A DNA stretch of 64,000 nt from the NCBI RefSeq assembly GCF_008831285.2, contig NC_037468.1:313501-377500 (forward strand), written 5' to 3'. The notes beneath the pieces were generated by a model that was not told the origin of the DNA, made no database searches, and was given only the letters and a program-made list of their open reading frames with translations. Origin of the DNA: Nymphaea colorata. Its lineage: Eukaryota > Streptophyta > Magnoliopsida > Nymphaeales > Nymphaeaceae. Position 1 is the first letter of the stretch. Every line of letters begins with the position of its first letter. Positions 1-11,707 of this stretch are shown piece by piece. The translations under genes and the position numbers were made by a program.

Positions 1-2110
1 AAAGTCAGGACTAACCTTACCAAAAAGATCAAGACTATCTGATCAGGACTGATTCTTCTGGTCAAGACTGTATTTCACAGTCAGGACTAACCTTACCAAA
101 AAGGTCAAGACTGTCTTGAAAGGTCAGGACTTTTGATGGAAGGACAGGACCAATTGCAATTGTATGCCATTAGTACTCACCTGACCAAAAATGGAAAGGT
201 CAAGACTGTCTTGAAAGGTCAGGACTCATTCTTCTTGAAAGGTCAGGACTCATTGCAATTGTATGCTATTAGTACTCACTTGACAACAAATTATATGCCA
301 TTTTCCATCAACAATGAGTACTCACCATACCAAAAAAGGTGAGGACTTTCTTGAAAGGTCAAGACTCTGAAAGGTCAGGACTAATGAGAATGATTGAGGA
401 AAAGTCAGAACTCACCTTACCATACAAGACTCATTTGTATGTCATCAGTACTCACCATACCAAACAGATGAAGACTTTTTTGAAAGGTCAAGACTCATTT
501 GTATGTCATCAGTACTCACCATACCAAACAGGTCAGGACTGTCTGGAAAGGTCAAGACTCATTTGTATGTCATCAGTACTCACCATACCAAACAGGTCAG
601 GACTCATTGCAATTCAATGCCATTAGTACTCACTTGACAAACAAATGCCATTAGTACTCACTTGACAAACAAATGCCATTAGTACTCACTGTACAAACAA
701 ATGCCATTAGTACTCACTATACCAACATGAGTACTCACCATACCAAAACAATGCCATTAGTGCTCCCAATGGCAATTGTATGCCATTTTCCATACAACAA
801 ATTGTATGCCATTAGTGCTGACCATACAAAAAATCTGAAGCACACTCGCAAAGCTTTGGCTTCCCTTGAGTCAAAGCACTCGCAACTTTGAATTGCTGAA
901 GCTTCTGAATGGAATTGCTGAAGCTGATGAAGTGATTCAGGTCAGAGCAAAGCCTTCTTTTGAAGCTTTTTGTCAGAGTCAGCACTAATGGCATACAATT
1001 GCAATTTTGGTATGGTCAGCACTTGTCAGGATTTGTCTGACCTGAATCAGTGACCTTATGGAAAGGTCAGGACTAATGAGAATTGTATGTCATTAGTGCT
1101 GACCATACCAAAATCCATCCAAATTGGTTGATGGATAATGGCATCTCATTGCAATTTGTGATATGGTCAGCACTTGTCAGGATTTGTCTGACCTGAATCA
1201 GTGACCTTCCGGTCAGGACTCATTTCTTGAAAGGTGAGGACTTTCTGGAAAGATCAAGACTCATTTGTATGTCATCAGTACTCACCATACCAAAAAGGTC
1301 AGGACTTTTTTGGTATGGTGAGTACTCATTGTTGATGGAAAATGGCATATAATTTGTTGTCAAGTGAGTACTAATAGCATACAATTGCAATGAGTCCTGA
1401 CCTTTCAAGAAGAATGAGTCCTGACCTTTCAAGACAGTCTTGACCTTTCCATTTTTGGTCAGGTGAGTACTAATGGCATACAATTGCAATTGGTCCTGTC
1501 CTTCCATCAAAAGTCCTGACCTTTCAAGACAGTCTTGACCTTTTTGGTAAGGTTAGTCCTGACTGTGAAATACAGTCTTGACCAGAAGAATCAGTCCTGA
1601 TCAGATAGTCTTGATCTTTTTGGTAAGGTTAGTCCTGACTGTGAAAGACAGTCTTGACCTTTTTGATAAGGTCAGTACTGATTTCAAGACAGTCTTGACC
1701 TTTCCATTTTTGGTCAGGTGAGTACTAATGGCATACAATTGCAATTGGTCCTGTCCTTCCATCAAAAGTCCTGACCTTTCAAGACAGTCTTGACCTTTTT
1801 GGTAAGGTCAGTCCTGACTGTGAAATACAGTCTTGACCAGAAGAATCAGTCCTGATCAGATAGTCTTGATCTTTTTGGTAAGGTTAGTCCTGACTTTGAA
1901 AGACAGTCTTGACCTTTTTGATAAGGTGAGTACTGATGACATACAAATGAGTCTTGTATGGTCAGGTGAGTTCTGACTTTTCCTCAATCATTCTCATTAG
2001 TCCTGACCTTTCCAGAGAGTCCTGACCTTTCAATAATGAGTCCTTCCATAATTGTGCAATTATGGAAGGCATACAATTGCCATTGGGAGCACTAATGGCA
2101 ATTGTATGCC
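1..2110. repeat. Repeat array R1 (head-to-head), 3' flank of nad4
   Basis: Dense mosaic of the window-wide module family. Bases 1-835 read in the GGTCAGGACT orientation; about 1010-2110 read in the opposite AGTCCTGACC orientation. About 4-337 and 1312-1637 are near-exact reverse complements, including a rare TGCTATTAG variant. Between them (about 836-1005) lies a different module with CACTCGCAAAGC words, and 1019-1200 carries two copies of a GTCAGGATTTGTCTGACC module around a palindromic TCCATCCAAATTGGTTGATGGA-like centre. The array begins at the window edge, so it extends upstream. nad4 ends at 2530 on the minus strand, so its 3' transcript would run into this inverted repeat. Confidence 0.93.
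836..1005. repeat. CACTCGCAAAGC-type boundary module
   Basis: Two CACTCGCAA words about 40 bp apart, with CAAAGCTTTGG and TTGAATTGCTGAAGC stretches. The same words recur near 2125-2275, 9036-9090, 24486-24632, 53694-53912, 56972-57040 and 58733-58790, mostly at array edges. No coding content is supported. Confidence 0.75.
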
Positions 2111-2529
2111 ATTAGTGTTTCCACAAATCATAAGCACACTCGCTTCGCTTTGGCTTTCCAATGTCACGAGCAAAGCAAATCAGATTGACACTCGCAACTT
2201 TGAATGACATGTACGCTGACCTTGACTTTGAAATTGGCTCGTGACGTGAACGCTTCGCTTTGCGAGTGCTTTGATCAGCCAAAGAGCCTTCTTCTAACTA
2301 GGAGAGTAAGCAAGCTACCGGAAGCGAAGCGCTCCCCCCTTGGGAGCGTTTTCTTCCTCCTTTTCGTTCTACTTAGGTGGAGCAATCAAACTCTATCTCG
2401 ACAGAATAGAATAGAAAAGAGGGCTGCAGGCCTGTGTAGACACCTCAACGACAAAATGTGGACACTCCCCGAGGACAATCTTTCAAATACACAGACAGAA
2501 AGACCCGTTTTTCTTTTCTTTGCTGATTC
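2111..2529. other. Spacer between nad4 stop and array R1
   Basis: The left part (2125-2275) is another CACTCGCAAAGC-type module with CGTGACGTGAACG. The remainder (2276-2529) is non-repetitive sequence directly downstream of the nad4 stop, presumably 3' UTR and spacer. An open frame at 2204-2533 on the plus strand overlaps nad4 exon 4 antisense and has no family features, so it is not called a gene. Confidence 0.6.
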
Positions 2530-2618
2530 CTAAAAATGCCATTTGCCATGTTGCACTAAGTTACTTACGGATGTATGCATGCGGTCCGGGAACACTTTGG
2601 GGTGAACACCCATCCGAA
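2530..2618 (-). CDS. nad4: nad4 exon 4 (NADH dehydrogenase subunit 4, C-terminus)
   Basis: The final 89-bp exon of nad4 matches the standard plant exon length. The minus strand encodes MGVHPKVF, then HTSVSNLVQHGK, and ends in a TAG stop. The genomic codons give R-M-G, H, P and R where the conserved protein has W-M-G, Y, L and C, all repairable by C-to-U editing. The end reads GKWHF-stop instead of the more usual GKFH-stop, a two-residue difference at the extreme C-terminus. The exon joins in frame to exon 3, completing a 1488-bp coding sequence. Confidence 0.96.
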
Positions 2619-4739
2619 CAAGTAGGGTCAATAGTTCAGCATTGAGGCCGTAACATAAGGCAACAAACAAATCTTTCACCCTACAAGTGCTCTCCGAACC
2701 GAGCTAGGTAGTCTCCTATCACTAGGCTCACCAACCAACCTGGACTTTGATTCTTATTATTCCTACCATGTTCTATATATCCAAACCATAAAGAAGGATT
2801 GTTTCCAGCCTTCCCACATGACATAAGCGCTATTGAGTGGGGTGGGCCATCATTCGCCAGGTCTTGGAGTGCCCGTCGTACCACGTGGTTGGGGTTAGAC
2901 TCTTTCGGATCTGGCACCTGCGCCCGGCCCGGTCCGCCAGCTCTGAGTGGCTCTATGTCCGGTCGTGCGTGGTATGTTCGCGATTCGTACAAATGGAACG
3001 CATCGCTCCTACGACCTTGACGGGCTTTTTTTCTTGGGTCGGGATGGCGTGGCGATAGGCTTCGCTTCGTAGACTGGCTTCCCAGCCGTTGCAAACACTG
3101 AGCGAGAACGGTCAGGGGCGCACACACAAACAATGTCGTTGCGTTGCGCGGGGAAAACACAGCCGTCCGGCCCGCCCTACCGGATGAGGTATGCGAAGGC
3201 CTTTCCTTCGAAGGGAGACCCAGATTCTGAAAGACAGAGCTATGCTATTGACCGAACAAAGAAGCCTAGATCTATGCCCCTTAATGAATCGAACGGCCCT
3301 TCGACCTTCGTTGGATTTCGACGGCCGGCATAGATCTCAGGAGACCCGCCCACTCTGACTACGAAAAAAGCCCTGCCCTTTTCCTTCGCTACTAGGATCC
3401 TTCCACCACCACTCTGAAGTCAGGCGGCGGCGCCGGACGTCGAATTGATCGTGTAATGTGCAACGTCCATCAATGATGGTTAATTAATGTCCATTGATTT
3501 AGACTCCTTCTCCCTCGAAAAAGATCGAGTTTAACCATACGGAATTCGACTCACTCTCGTATGGCTCGCCCTCGAGCCCTGGGCAGGTCGGCCGTTCCTT
3601 GTTGTTTTGTTCTGTTCCCGCCACGAGAAAGACGCGCGGAAGAGGTATGCCCAGCGCATGGAGGATCCGTTGAGAGTGTCCGTTGTATCGGTAGGGAACA
3701 GTACGATCTTTTCCCCTATGGAAGAAAGACAGAGGTCAGTGCTACGGCCCCCTATTGTTTGATCAAATATTGACCGGGGACGAGCCCCGAATTCTTGGTT
3801 TGACCTAGCGGTCCTTGCTTTTTTTTTCATAAAGCTGTCAAGTGGAGCCTTCTTGACTCCACAGGGCAAATTTCTCGTACTTGCGCCGTGTGCCCCCTTT
3901 CGTCGAGTGTCCCGCCCGGTTCACTCAAAGGGCTTTTGGCCTACCAAGCACTTGCCCGCTGCTCCTGCCGGCCGCTTGGCGGGCTCCGCGCTCGTTATCC
4001 TGACTGTTCTCTCCGCTGGGGCCCCCTCCCATTGCTCTAGCCATAAGCGTTGGCAGCTCCAGCTCGCACCCGCAGGGGCCCGCCCTGCGAGGCCAGAGTG
4101 GGCTCCGCGGTCAGCCCCCCTCCCTATTCATTCATTCGAATGACGTGGCGGGGTCTCTCGCTTTTTTTGCCAGCCAGATCTAGAGAGATACTACGAGTCC
4201 TCCGTCCCAGATTCCCTCGCCGCGGCCATCTGGTTCACCGGTACTACCAAAAACTCTCTTGCGTCCGTTACGGATGTCAGTAATATCTCGGACCACGAAA
4301 CGAAGACCCCGGTCGTGCTTCTGGTTTCCATTCCCAAACTCATATTGGAGGCGCAAGCCCCCTCGTGCTCCGCCATAAGAACTTGGAGTCCGTATCATGG
4401 TGAAGGTAAGATAACGCTGTGATTCTTGCTCAAAAAACGGACCGAACGCGTTCGAGTTCTTGGCTCGTCCGACCCGGCAGCATTCATGAGTCGCTCGTTC
4501 AACTGTCCCTCGGAGACACGGTCGAGAAGTGCCATGCATGGTCGCCCCCCGTCCTTTCTTTCTCTCGGTCCCACCCCAACCCTCAAGAAATGGATAAAAA
4601 AAGGGGGGGGACTTCTGCAACGGGCTATGCCACCCATGACTGATGAGGGAAGTCGCATCCGTCCCATCGCAAGCACCTCAAATGTCGTGATCACACTGGT
4701 TGACTCTGTCTTTTTTGGTAGTTCAACGGACGGTCGCCC
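2619..4739 (-). other. nad4: nad4 intron 3 (group II)
   Basis: Group II intron of about 2.1 kb between exons 3 and 4. It begins GGGCGACC on the minus strand. Domain V lies at 2696-2729 (minus strand), a 34-nt hairpin starting GAGCCTAG and ending CTCGGTTC. Near 3837-3863 is a short hairpin containing GTGGAGCC and GACTCCAC, shared with both downstream nad2 introns. Several open frames occur, but none resembles a maturase or other known protein; no matR-like ORF is seen. Confidence 0.9.
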
Positions 4740-5162
4740 CTCCAACAATCAAAGGTATAAATATTGGAACTTCTCTGCCGTTTGGGTCGGAGAATTTATG
4801 GAGGAAATCGGGTTTGAAATTTCCAGAAACCGCACGATTATATAGCCAAAGGGAATACGCCGCGCCTAAAATCATCCCAAGCGCTGCTAATGTGGCTACT
4901 AAGCTATTTCTTTGGAAAGCTCCTACTGAGATGGGAAATTCCCCGATAAAGCTGCTAGTACCAGGTGAACTCATATTGGCCAAAGTGGAAGATAAGGAAA
5001 TGGTAGGGAGATTCGGCATGGTGCTCATTGAACCTCCGTAATATCTAACAAGTCGAGTCTGATGTCGGTCATATAGAACACCAACACATAGAAAAAGGGC
5101 TGAAGGAACCGGTCCATGACTTGACATCGGTAGAATGCTACCTCCAATTCCCTGTATGTTCG
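4740..5162 (-). CDS. nad4: nad4 exon 3
   Basis: This 423-bp exon encodes the distal membrane helices of NAD4, a proton-pumping core subunit of complex I in the inner membrane. Visible conserved segments are NIQGIGGSIL, SALFLCVGVLYDRH, TRLVRYYGG, NSLVATLAALGMILGAAYS and FLHKFSDPNGREV. The 5' end joins exon 2 as a split Pro codon (C plus CG), giving SPNIQG. Many codons are unedited: SMSTMPN for LVSTMPN, and SSTLANMSSPG for FFTLANMSLPG. The open frame runs upstream into the intron as far as domain V, which is an artefact. Confidence 0.97.
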
Positions 5163-6984
5163 ATAGAGCAAAATCTTCCCTCCCCCCCAACGGAGTACGC
5201 CGATTACCCCCCGAACCGTACAAGATAGTTACCACCTATCATACGGCTTTCTAACTCCACTTCTGTTTCTGGTCGTTCCGCTCCTTCGGATCGATGGAAG
5301 AGAGAAAACCCACATTTTTGACCTACCTGCTTTCTACCCACATTCTCTCCCCGGGTCTGGAGTCTCACTCACATCGTGGACCCCCACCCCAACCAACTCT
5401 ATCTTCCTGATCAGTGAACCGGAGCATAGTGCATAGGTACTCTTCTATGCAGCGGGGACGAGACGACGTGACATACTACGATCACGTACAGAAGTGCGTG
5501 CTGCCCTTCGGCTCGGAAATCTATATGGAACCTCTCAACAGCTCCCGTTCCTTGTTGGGGTCCTATCGGGATAGGTAGGCCCAAGCTTTCCCCCCCCGAC
5601 CGAGCACACGTAGTTCCCCACGGCTGACAAACAAAGAGGGGTGTCAGCCGTCAAAGAAAGGCACCGGCCCCCCTTCCCCCACCGGGATTTCGCTGTCCTT
5701 ATCTACGCGCGCACTGAGTCAGCACTGGCGAAAACACAGAGGTCGGCTTTACAGAAGAAGAAGGGGCGGGGGCCCCCTGTTTTCGGGATGTGTTTCCCCA
5801 GCGGCCGGCCAGTGGCGGCAGAAAACGAACTCGGGTGGTTCGGTTCGCGTTTTCTTTTTCATTCTGAACTTCTCATTCATTTATAGAAGCCCGCTTCCAC
5901 GCCGGGGACGGGTCAAGCCCAGCGAAGCTGCAGCAGGGAGTCGGAGGAGATGAGGGCCCCCCCGGGATCCATGGGTTGGACCACAGGCTACAGTCCTTCC
6001 ACGACAGGAGAAGGGCAGCGTCCTCGTTGTCGGACCGGAACAAGAAACGGGAGCTAGTCGTTCCCACCTCCCCACCCTTGCTTAGCGTTCCACTTGTGAT
6101 CCTGGATGCAGTGGAGGATTTGGATCAATGCGCCCGACCATCAGACCAATCGCCGAAAGCCTCGATCAAGAAGAAAGGAACCTCTTTCATGTGAACGGTT
6201 GTATCGAATGGTTTTTCGTGCTATACACCACGTTGAGAAAGACCAACCTCCTATGCACCGTACCGGGTACCTCGAAAGGGAGGTGCTCCTTAGAATGCCA
6301 CGGACGGCTGTCCGAAATGCAATGACGGGGTCAACTCGGAAAAGGATAGGATTGTGCGTGCCGGGCCCCTCGGGTGTCCATATTTTGGCCGAGTTCCCCG
6401 TACCTCCGGCTCCTATGTGACGCGGCCGTAATCTATTGTTACGTTCCACCTCGCCAGAAATCCAAGGTTCCACACGAGCTCCCGTTCTGCGGCGTGGTGG
6501 CAGGACCACTAGGGGATTGGCTCCGGGTGTAGGGTCAAATCTGCAGGGTCATGCAAATACATAGGCCCCTTCCCTTCTGCCGAGTTTTTCAGAAGGCGCT
6601 TTCCGTTCTACGGTCCCTCAGAGCGAAGGGTGTGGCAGGTAGTACGGGCCCTCTGACTTCCAGCGTTGTGCTGTGCGGCTCCCGCGAAGCGAATGAAGGG
6701 AAGCTCGAAGCTTGGAAAGCCGATGACCGCTAGGCTGATGTAGTGGTCGGCCTTATAAAGCTCGCTAAGCTTCGCCCCCCCTGACAGTGGTAGTCGGCAT
6801 GACACTTCTATAAGCGACTTGTCGAGCTTTCTCATGCTTTGCTTCTTGGTTTCGTAGTGCTATATGAGGACCCTTCATTCCTAATGCCTAGCCGCCCTAC
6901 ACCAAAGTCGATCTTTGAGGCTGATTCAGATCACTCTGATAGTGTCAGGACATCATCATCAAGGAAGGAGAAATTTGAATTGTC

Positions 6985-8985
6985 TTTCTCTTCAATGACA
7001 CACTAATGGCATACAATTGGTTGTATGGTCAGCACTAATGGCATCTAATTGCAATTTATGGACACTAATGGCATACAATTTGTGGTATGGTCAGCATGAA
7101 TGGCATCTTTTTGGTATAGTGAATACTAATGACATTTTGTTGTACAGTGAGTACTAATGACATTTTGTTGTCAAGTGAGTACTAATGGCATTTTGTTGTC
7201 AAGTGAGTACTAATGGCATTTGTTTGTCAAGTGAGTACTAATGGCATACAATTGTCATGAGTCCTGACCTTTCAAAAGGGTCCTGTCCTTTTAAGAAGAA
7301 GAAGTTCTGATCTTTCAAGACAGTCTTGATCTTTTTGGTAAGGTTAGTCCTGACTGTGAAAGACAGTCTTGACCTTTTTGATAAGGTGAGTTCTGACTTT
7401 TCCTCAATCATTCTCATTAGTCCTGACCTTTCAGAGTCCTGACCTTTCAAAAGAGTCCTGACCTTTCCATAAGGAAAGTACTAATGGCATTTGTTTGCAC
7501 AGTGAGTACTAATGGCATATGGAAAGTACTAATGGCATACAATTGCAATTAGTCCTGACCTTTTTGGTATGGTGAGTACTGATGACATACAAATGAGTCT
7601 TGATGGTCATTCCTCAATCATTCTCATTAGTCCTGACCTTTCATAGTCTTGACCTTTCCAGAAGAATCAGTCCTGACCTTTCAAGACAGTCTTGACCAGA
7701 AGAATCAGTCCTGACCTTTCAAGACAGTCTTGACCTTTTTGGTCAGGTTAGTCCTGACTTTGAAAGACAGTCTTGACCTTTTTGATAAGGTCAGTCCTGA
7801 CTGTGAAAGACAGTCTTGACCTTTTTGATAAGGTGAGTACTAATGGCATACAATTGCAATTGGTCCTGTCCTTCCATAATCAGTCCTGACCTTTCAAGAA
7901 GAATGAGTCCTGACCTTTCAAGACAGTCTTGACCTTTTTGGTAAGGTCAGTCCTGACTTTGAAAGACAGTATTGACCAGAAGAATCAGTCCTGATCTTTC
8001 AAGATAGTCTTGATCTTTCAAAAAAGGTGAGTACTCATTGTTGATGGAAAATGGCATATAATTTGTTGTCAAGTGAGTACTAATAGCATACAATTGCAAT
8101 GAGTCCTGACCTTTCAAGAAGAATGAGTCCTGACCTTTCAAGACAGTCTTGACCTTTCCATTTTTGGTCAGGTGAGTACTAATGGCATACAATTGCAATT
8201 GGTCCTGTCCTTCCATCAAAAGTCCTGACCTTTCAAGACAGTCTTGATCTTTTTGGTCAGGTCAGTCCTGACTGTGAAAGACAGTCTTGACCAGAAGAAT
8301 CAGTCCTGATCAGATAGTCTTGATCTTTTTGGTAAGGTTAGTCCTGACTGTGAAAGACAGTCTTGACCTTTTTGATAAGGTGAGTACTGATGACATACAA
8401 ATGAGTCTTGTATGGTCAGGTGAGTACTAATGGCATACAATTGCAATTGGTCCTGTCCTTCCATAATCAGTCCTGACCTTTCAAGACAGTCTTGACCTTT
8501 CAAGAAGAATCAGTCCTGACCTTTCAAGACAGTCTTGACCTTTTTGGTCAGGTCAGTCCTGACCTTGAAATACAGTCTTGACCAGAAGAATCAGTCCTGA
8601 TCTTTCAAGATAGTCTTGATCTTTCAAAAAAGGTCAGTACTGATTTCAAGACAGTCTTGACCTTTCAAGAAAAATCAGTCCTGACCTTTCAAGACAGTCT
8701 TGACCTTTCAAGAAGAATCAGTCCTGACCTTTCAAGACAGTCTTGACCTTTTTGGTAAGGTTAGTCCTGACTTTGAAAGACAGTCTTGACCTTTTTGATA
8801 AGGTCAGTCCTGACTTTGAAAGACAGTCTTGACCTTTTTGATAAGGTGAGTACTGATGACATACAAATTAGTCTTGATGGTCATTCCTCAATCATTCTCA
8901 TTAGTCCTGACCTTTCCATCAAGTCCTGACTGTTTTGGTATGGTGAGTACTAATTGTTGATGGTCAGCACTCATTTTGATGGTCA
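6985..8985 (-). repeat. Repeat array R2 inside nad4 intron 2
   Basis: Continuous repeat modules in the AGTCCTGACC orientation on the plus strand, so the nad4 precursor RNA would carry the GGTCAGGACT orientation. It includes a copy of the ~400-bp unit A (core 7238-7450), a short run of the 28-bp GTACTAATGGCAT tandem (about 7140-7250), and mosaic units at 7947-8219 and 8300-8503 that recur in R1, R5, R7 and R9. The left edge follows GGCTGATTCAGATCACTCTG (about 6920), a word also found at the left edge of R8 (about 53907). The right edge ends in the CACTCGCAAAGC module. Confidence 0.92.
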
Positions 8986-9035
8986 TTGTCCTTTTCTTTC
9001 AAGAAATTGTCTTCCTTGATCCCTTCTTTCAGAAA

Positions 9036-9090
9036 GCACGCACTCGCAAAGCTTTGGCTTTGCTCGTGACGTGACGTGTAGCGAAGCGTT
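9036..9090 (-). repeat. Boundary module at the right end of R2
   Basis: TTGATCCCTTCTTTCAGAAAG followed by CGCACTCGCAAAGC and CTCGTGACGTGACG. The same series occurs at the right end of R8 (about 56972-57040) and, reverse-complemented, at the left end of R3 (about 24486-24650). In all three the module abuts units of the same polarity. Confidence 0.8.
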
Positions 9091-11192
9091 TGCTTTAGGA
9101 AGCTTCTACGACGAGTCGCTTCTCCCCTTCGCCACTCTATCCTCTCTGGCTCCGAAAGCTCTTCGAGCTTCCGGGTGAGCTTACGCGGACTCTCCGCCTC
9201 TTTGATTGGTAGGCGGGCGCCCTACTTCAGCGACCCTACGGAAGAAGCCTATACTATAGTGGTTTCCATCGTGACGCTGTGGTTAGGCCGACTACTCTAC
9301 TATAGGCTACTTCTAGCTTCTATAGTGGCCTGGGTGTAGCTTTAGTTAGTATTGGTACGGAATGAACGCTTCAAACAAAGGCGAGCAGTAGAAGCCCTTC
9401 GTAGGCCGTCAAGTGTAGTCTACTAAAAGAGACAAAAGGTTTGACGGCGAAGCTAGGGCTTTGTTCTTGGACACGAAGACTATGAAGTTCTCAGCGGTCC
9501 TTAGAGATGGAACGTCGACTTATCTTATTCCATCTAAGACAGCGCTGATAGCTTGTAGTGAACAGCCCCCCACGAAAGAGGTACTTCAGAAAGTAGTTCA
9601 GGCGAACAGCCCCCCGTTCTACTATGAGTTAGATGAGTGAGAGCGTACCGTCTGCTTGTTGCCAAACCAACCCAGTTCGCCTTTTGAATACAAAAAGTAG
9701 GGCGAGCAGAGCGTACCCTTTGTTGTTGGGGCAAAAAAATGGTAGGTCTTTTTTTGTTGTATTGTAGTCGGTCGGGGGAAGCTACCGCTTCTACGACTGC
9801 TCCGCTTCCTCGTCTTGCTTCTGGCAAAGCTTCTACTTGGTTGGCTTGCTTATCTTCTCTCGCGCTTGTTTGCGCGAAGGCAAAGAATCTTTTTGTTTTC
9901 GCTGGGTCGCTTCCGTCAAAGCGAAAGATCTGATCCAACAGAAATTGAGCGCGGCTACGGCTAGGTGATCATACCATATCATGCCATAACCTTTGATATT
10001 GGATAGATAGATCCCCGTAGATCTAAAGATCGAATAGATGCTCATGGATCCATTGATTCACGAATCGATCCAAATTCTTCATTCTTCTTGTCTCTCTCAG
10101 CCCCCCGCCCCGAAGCTGACCCACGGCACAGCGCCCATTCGCTTCGCGCGGGAAGGCAACGAAGTGCCGTTCAAGAGACCGCAGCGGAGTGGAGCAGCCG
10201 CGACACGAAGTTCCTTACCGACGCTGGATCTCGCTGGTGCCACCTATAGGTAGGCGGCGGATGTGTGACGTTTGGAGTTGTCGTTCGTGCACCTGTCCCC
10301 AAAGGAAGAATGAGTGATCCGTTCCCCTGCAGATCATGGCCTGACCACTCGGTCCCCGATGGCCAGCGGGGGATTCGGTATAGCAGCTCACGTTCGTTTG
10401 CGAAAGCGTTCCCCACGTGTGCTGGACACGTTTTTGCTGTAGGAAGTATGGTTCCGAAAGTGACTTCGGTTCGCCAGTTCAGGCTCAACTCCTCGCGGGA
10501 CCTACAGGTCGGGCCGGGGCGGAGCGCTCTTTCTTTCTGTGTGGGACGATGCCGGGGAGAGAAGGGAATGCGTCGAGGCGGCGAACAACAACACAACCAC
10601 ATTTGTCTTCCCTCCATGAGATGAGCCCTTTGCATTGGACCGATGGTCAGAGCTGGCCCAAAAAGCGCTTGGGCGCTCTACGTACGATGTAGACTCGAAC
10701 CATTTCTCTGTCTTATGGACACAAAAAATCATTCTTCCCTCCATTCCGCACTATCTCATTCGATCTATCAGAACGGATCAGGCCATTTCTCAATCCATCG
10801 CGTTCATCTCGCTTTGAGTGCATTTCCGCCACGCCAACATAGCCGCCATAATCCGAAGCAGGCGAAGCAGCTAGAAGCGCTCGCTTCGCGCCCTTTCATT
10901 CTTCTTCCAGAATGGGGAATGGGAAAGCCAAAAGACAGATTCGATTCAGACTTCGTGGAGCCGGTGCTGCTGCTGCCTGCGCGTAGGGCCGTCCCCCACT
11001 CCCGTCCCGGGGCGCAAAGGGGGTTTTTGTGGTTTTTGGAAAAGACGGCAGTGTTTTGCTGACGCCTCGAATCAAGCGTTGCGACATGCTATGTTTTCTC
11101 CCCCATTACTAGTAGGTTGATGGGTCGCACGCCCGGCACACATGTTTTGGCCGGTCCAACACTCAAAATAGGTGACCTAACGGCCGCCGCCC

Positions 11193-11707
11193 GACTAGAC
11201 ATACCAATAGTCACCAGATTCATATGGGCTACAGGGGAGTGGGCAATGATCTTCTTAAGATCGATCTGTCTTGAAGTGGTCGAGGGAGTATATATTATAG
11301 CAATCGCGCTTGGAGTATAAATGAAAGGAGTGGAACGAAGTGTCGCTTCGGGAAACATGGGTATGGAAAATCTTAAAAACCCGTGGGTTCCCAATTTTGA
11401 AGGAATTCCTGCCAAGATGACGGATCCAGCCGTAGGTGCCTCTACATGAGCTTCGGGTGACCAAATATGAACTGGTACCATAGGCACTTTGACGGAGAAA
11501 GAAGCGAAAGAAGCAATCCATAGAAAGATTTGGCGCCGCTCACTAAATGATGTGGTTAATGAGATTGGTAAATCGGTGGTTCCTGTTTGGAGAAGAATCA
11601 ACAGAATAGCTAATAGCATAAAAACAGATCCAAGTGAAGTATATAGGAAAAACTGATATGCTGCCTTGATCTTTCTTTGTCTCGAACCCCATACCCCTAT
11701 AATAATG
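11193..11707 (-). CDS. nad4: nad4 exon 2
   Basis: This 515-bp exon encodes the central, most conserved part of NAD4: IIIGVWGSRQRKIKAAYQFFLYT, MLLAILLILLQTGTTDL, SERRQIFLWIA, KVPMVPVHIW, EAHVEAPTAGSVILAG and QIDLKKIIAHSPVAHMN. The Glu-His pair in PEAHVEAP lies in a conserved loop of the antiporter-like subunits. Genomic Ser, Pro and His replace conserved Leu, Phe and Tyr at many sites (SPEAH for LPEAH, AHSPVAHMN for AYSSVAHMN), as expected before editing. Its first base completes the split Phe codon begun in exon 1. Confidence 0.97.

Larger units (their letters stand above)
5163..11192 (-). other. nad4: nad4 intron 2 (group II), expanded by a repeat array
   Basis: Intron of about 6.0 kb between exons 2 and 3. 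On the minus strand it starts GGGCGGCGGCC. Domain V lies at about 5213-5251 (GAAAGCCGTATGA ... TACGGTTC). Array R2 (6985-8985), followed by a boundary module at 9036-9090, sits inside it. The rest is ordinary intron-like sequence with no ORF that I recognise. Cis-splicing is inferred because both ends are present, in order, on one strand; a trans-split arrangement cannot be excluded from sequence alone. Confidence 0.85.

Noticed and set aside
1-840. AGGTCA words as receptor-type binding half-sites
   Set aside because: Chance match to part of the repeat consensus; no biological context in a plant mitochondrion.
2681-3160. 159-codon minus-strand ORF in nad4 intron 3
   Set aside because: Overlaps domain V, shows no maturase or other domain, and has intron-like composition.
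4723-5235. nad4 exon 3 starting at the upstream ATG near 5235
   Set aside because: That stretch is intron domain V; frame and exon length place the exon start at 5162.
7238-7450. Recurrent 60-70 codon ORFs as real genes
   Set aside because: They read the repeat words, exist on both strands according to array orientation, and differ by replacement changes.
11089-11192. Continuation of nad4 exon 2 to the downstream stop (RAAAVRSPILSVG...)
   Set aside because: Exon length and joining to exon 3 (SPNIQG) end the exon at 11193; the rest is intron without a stop.
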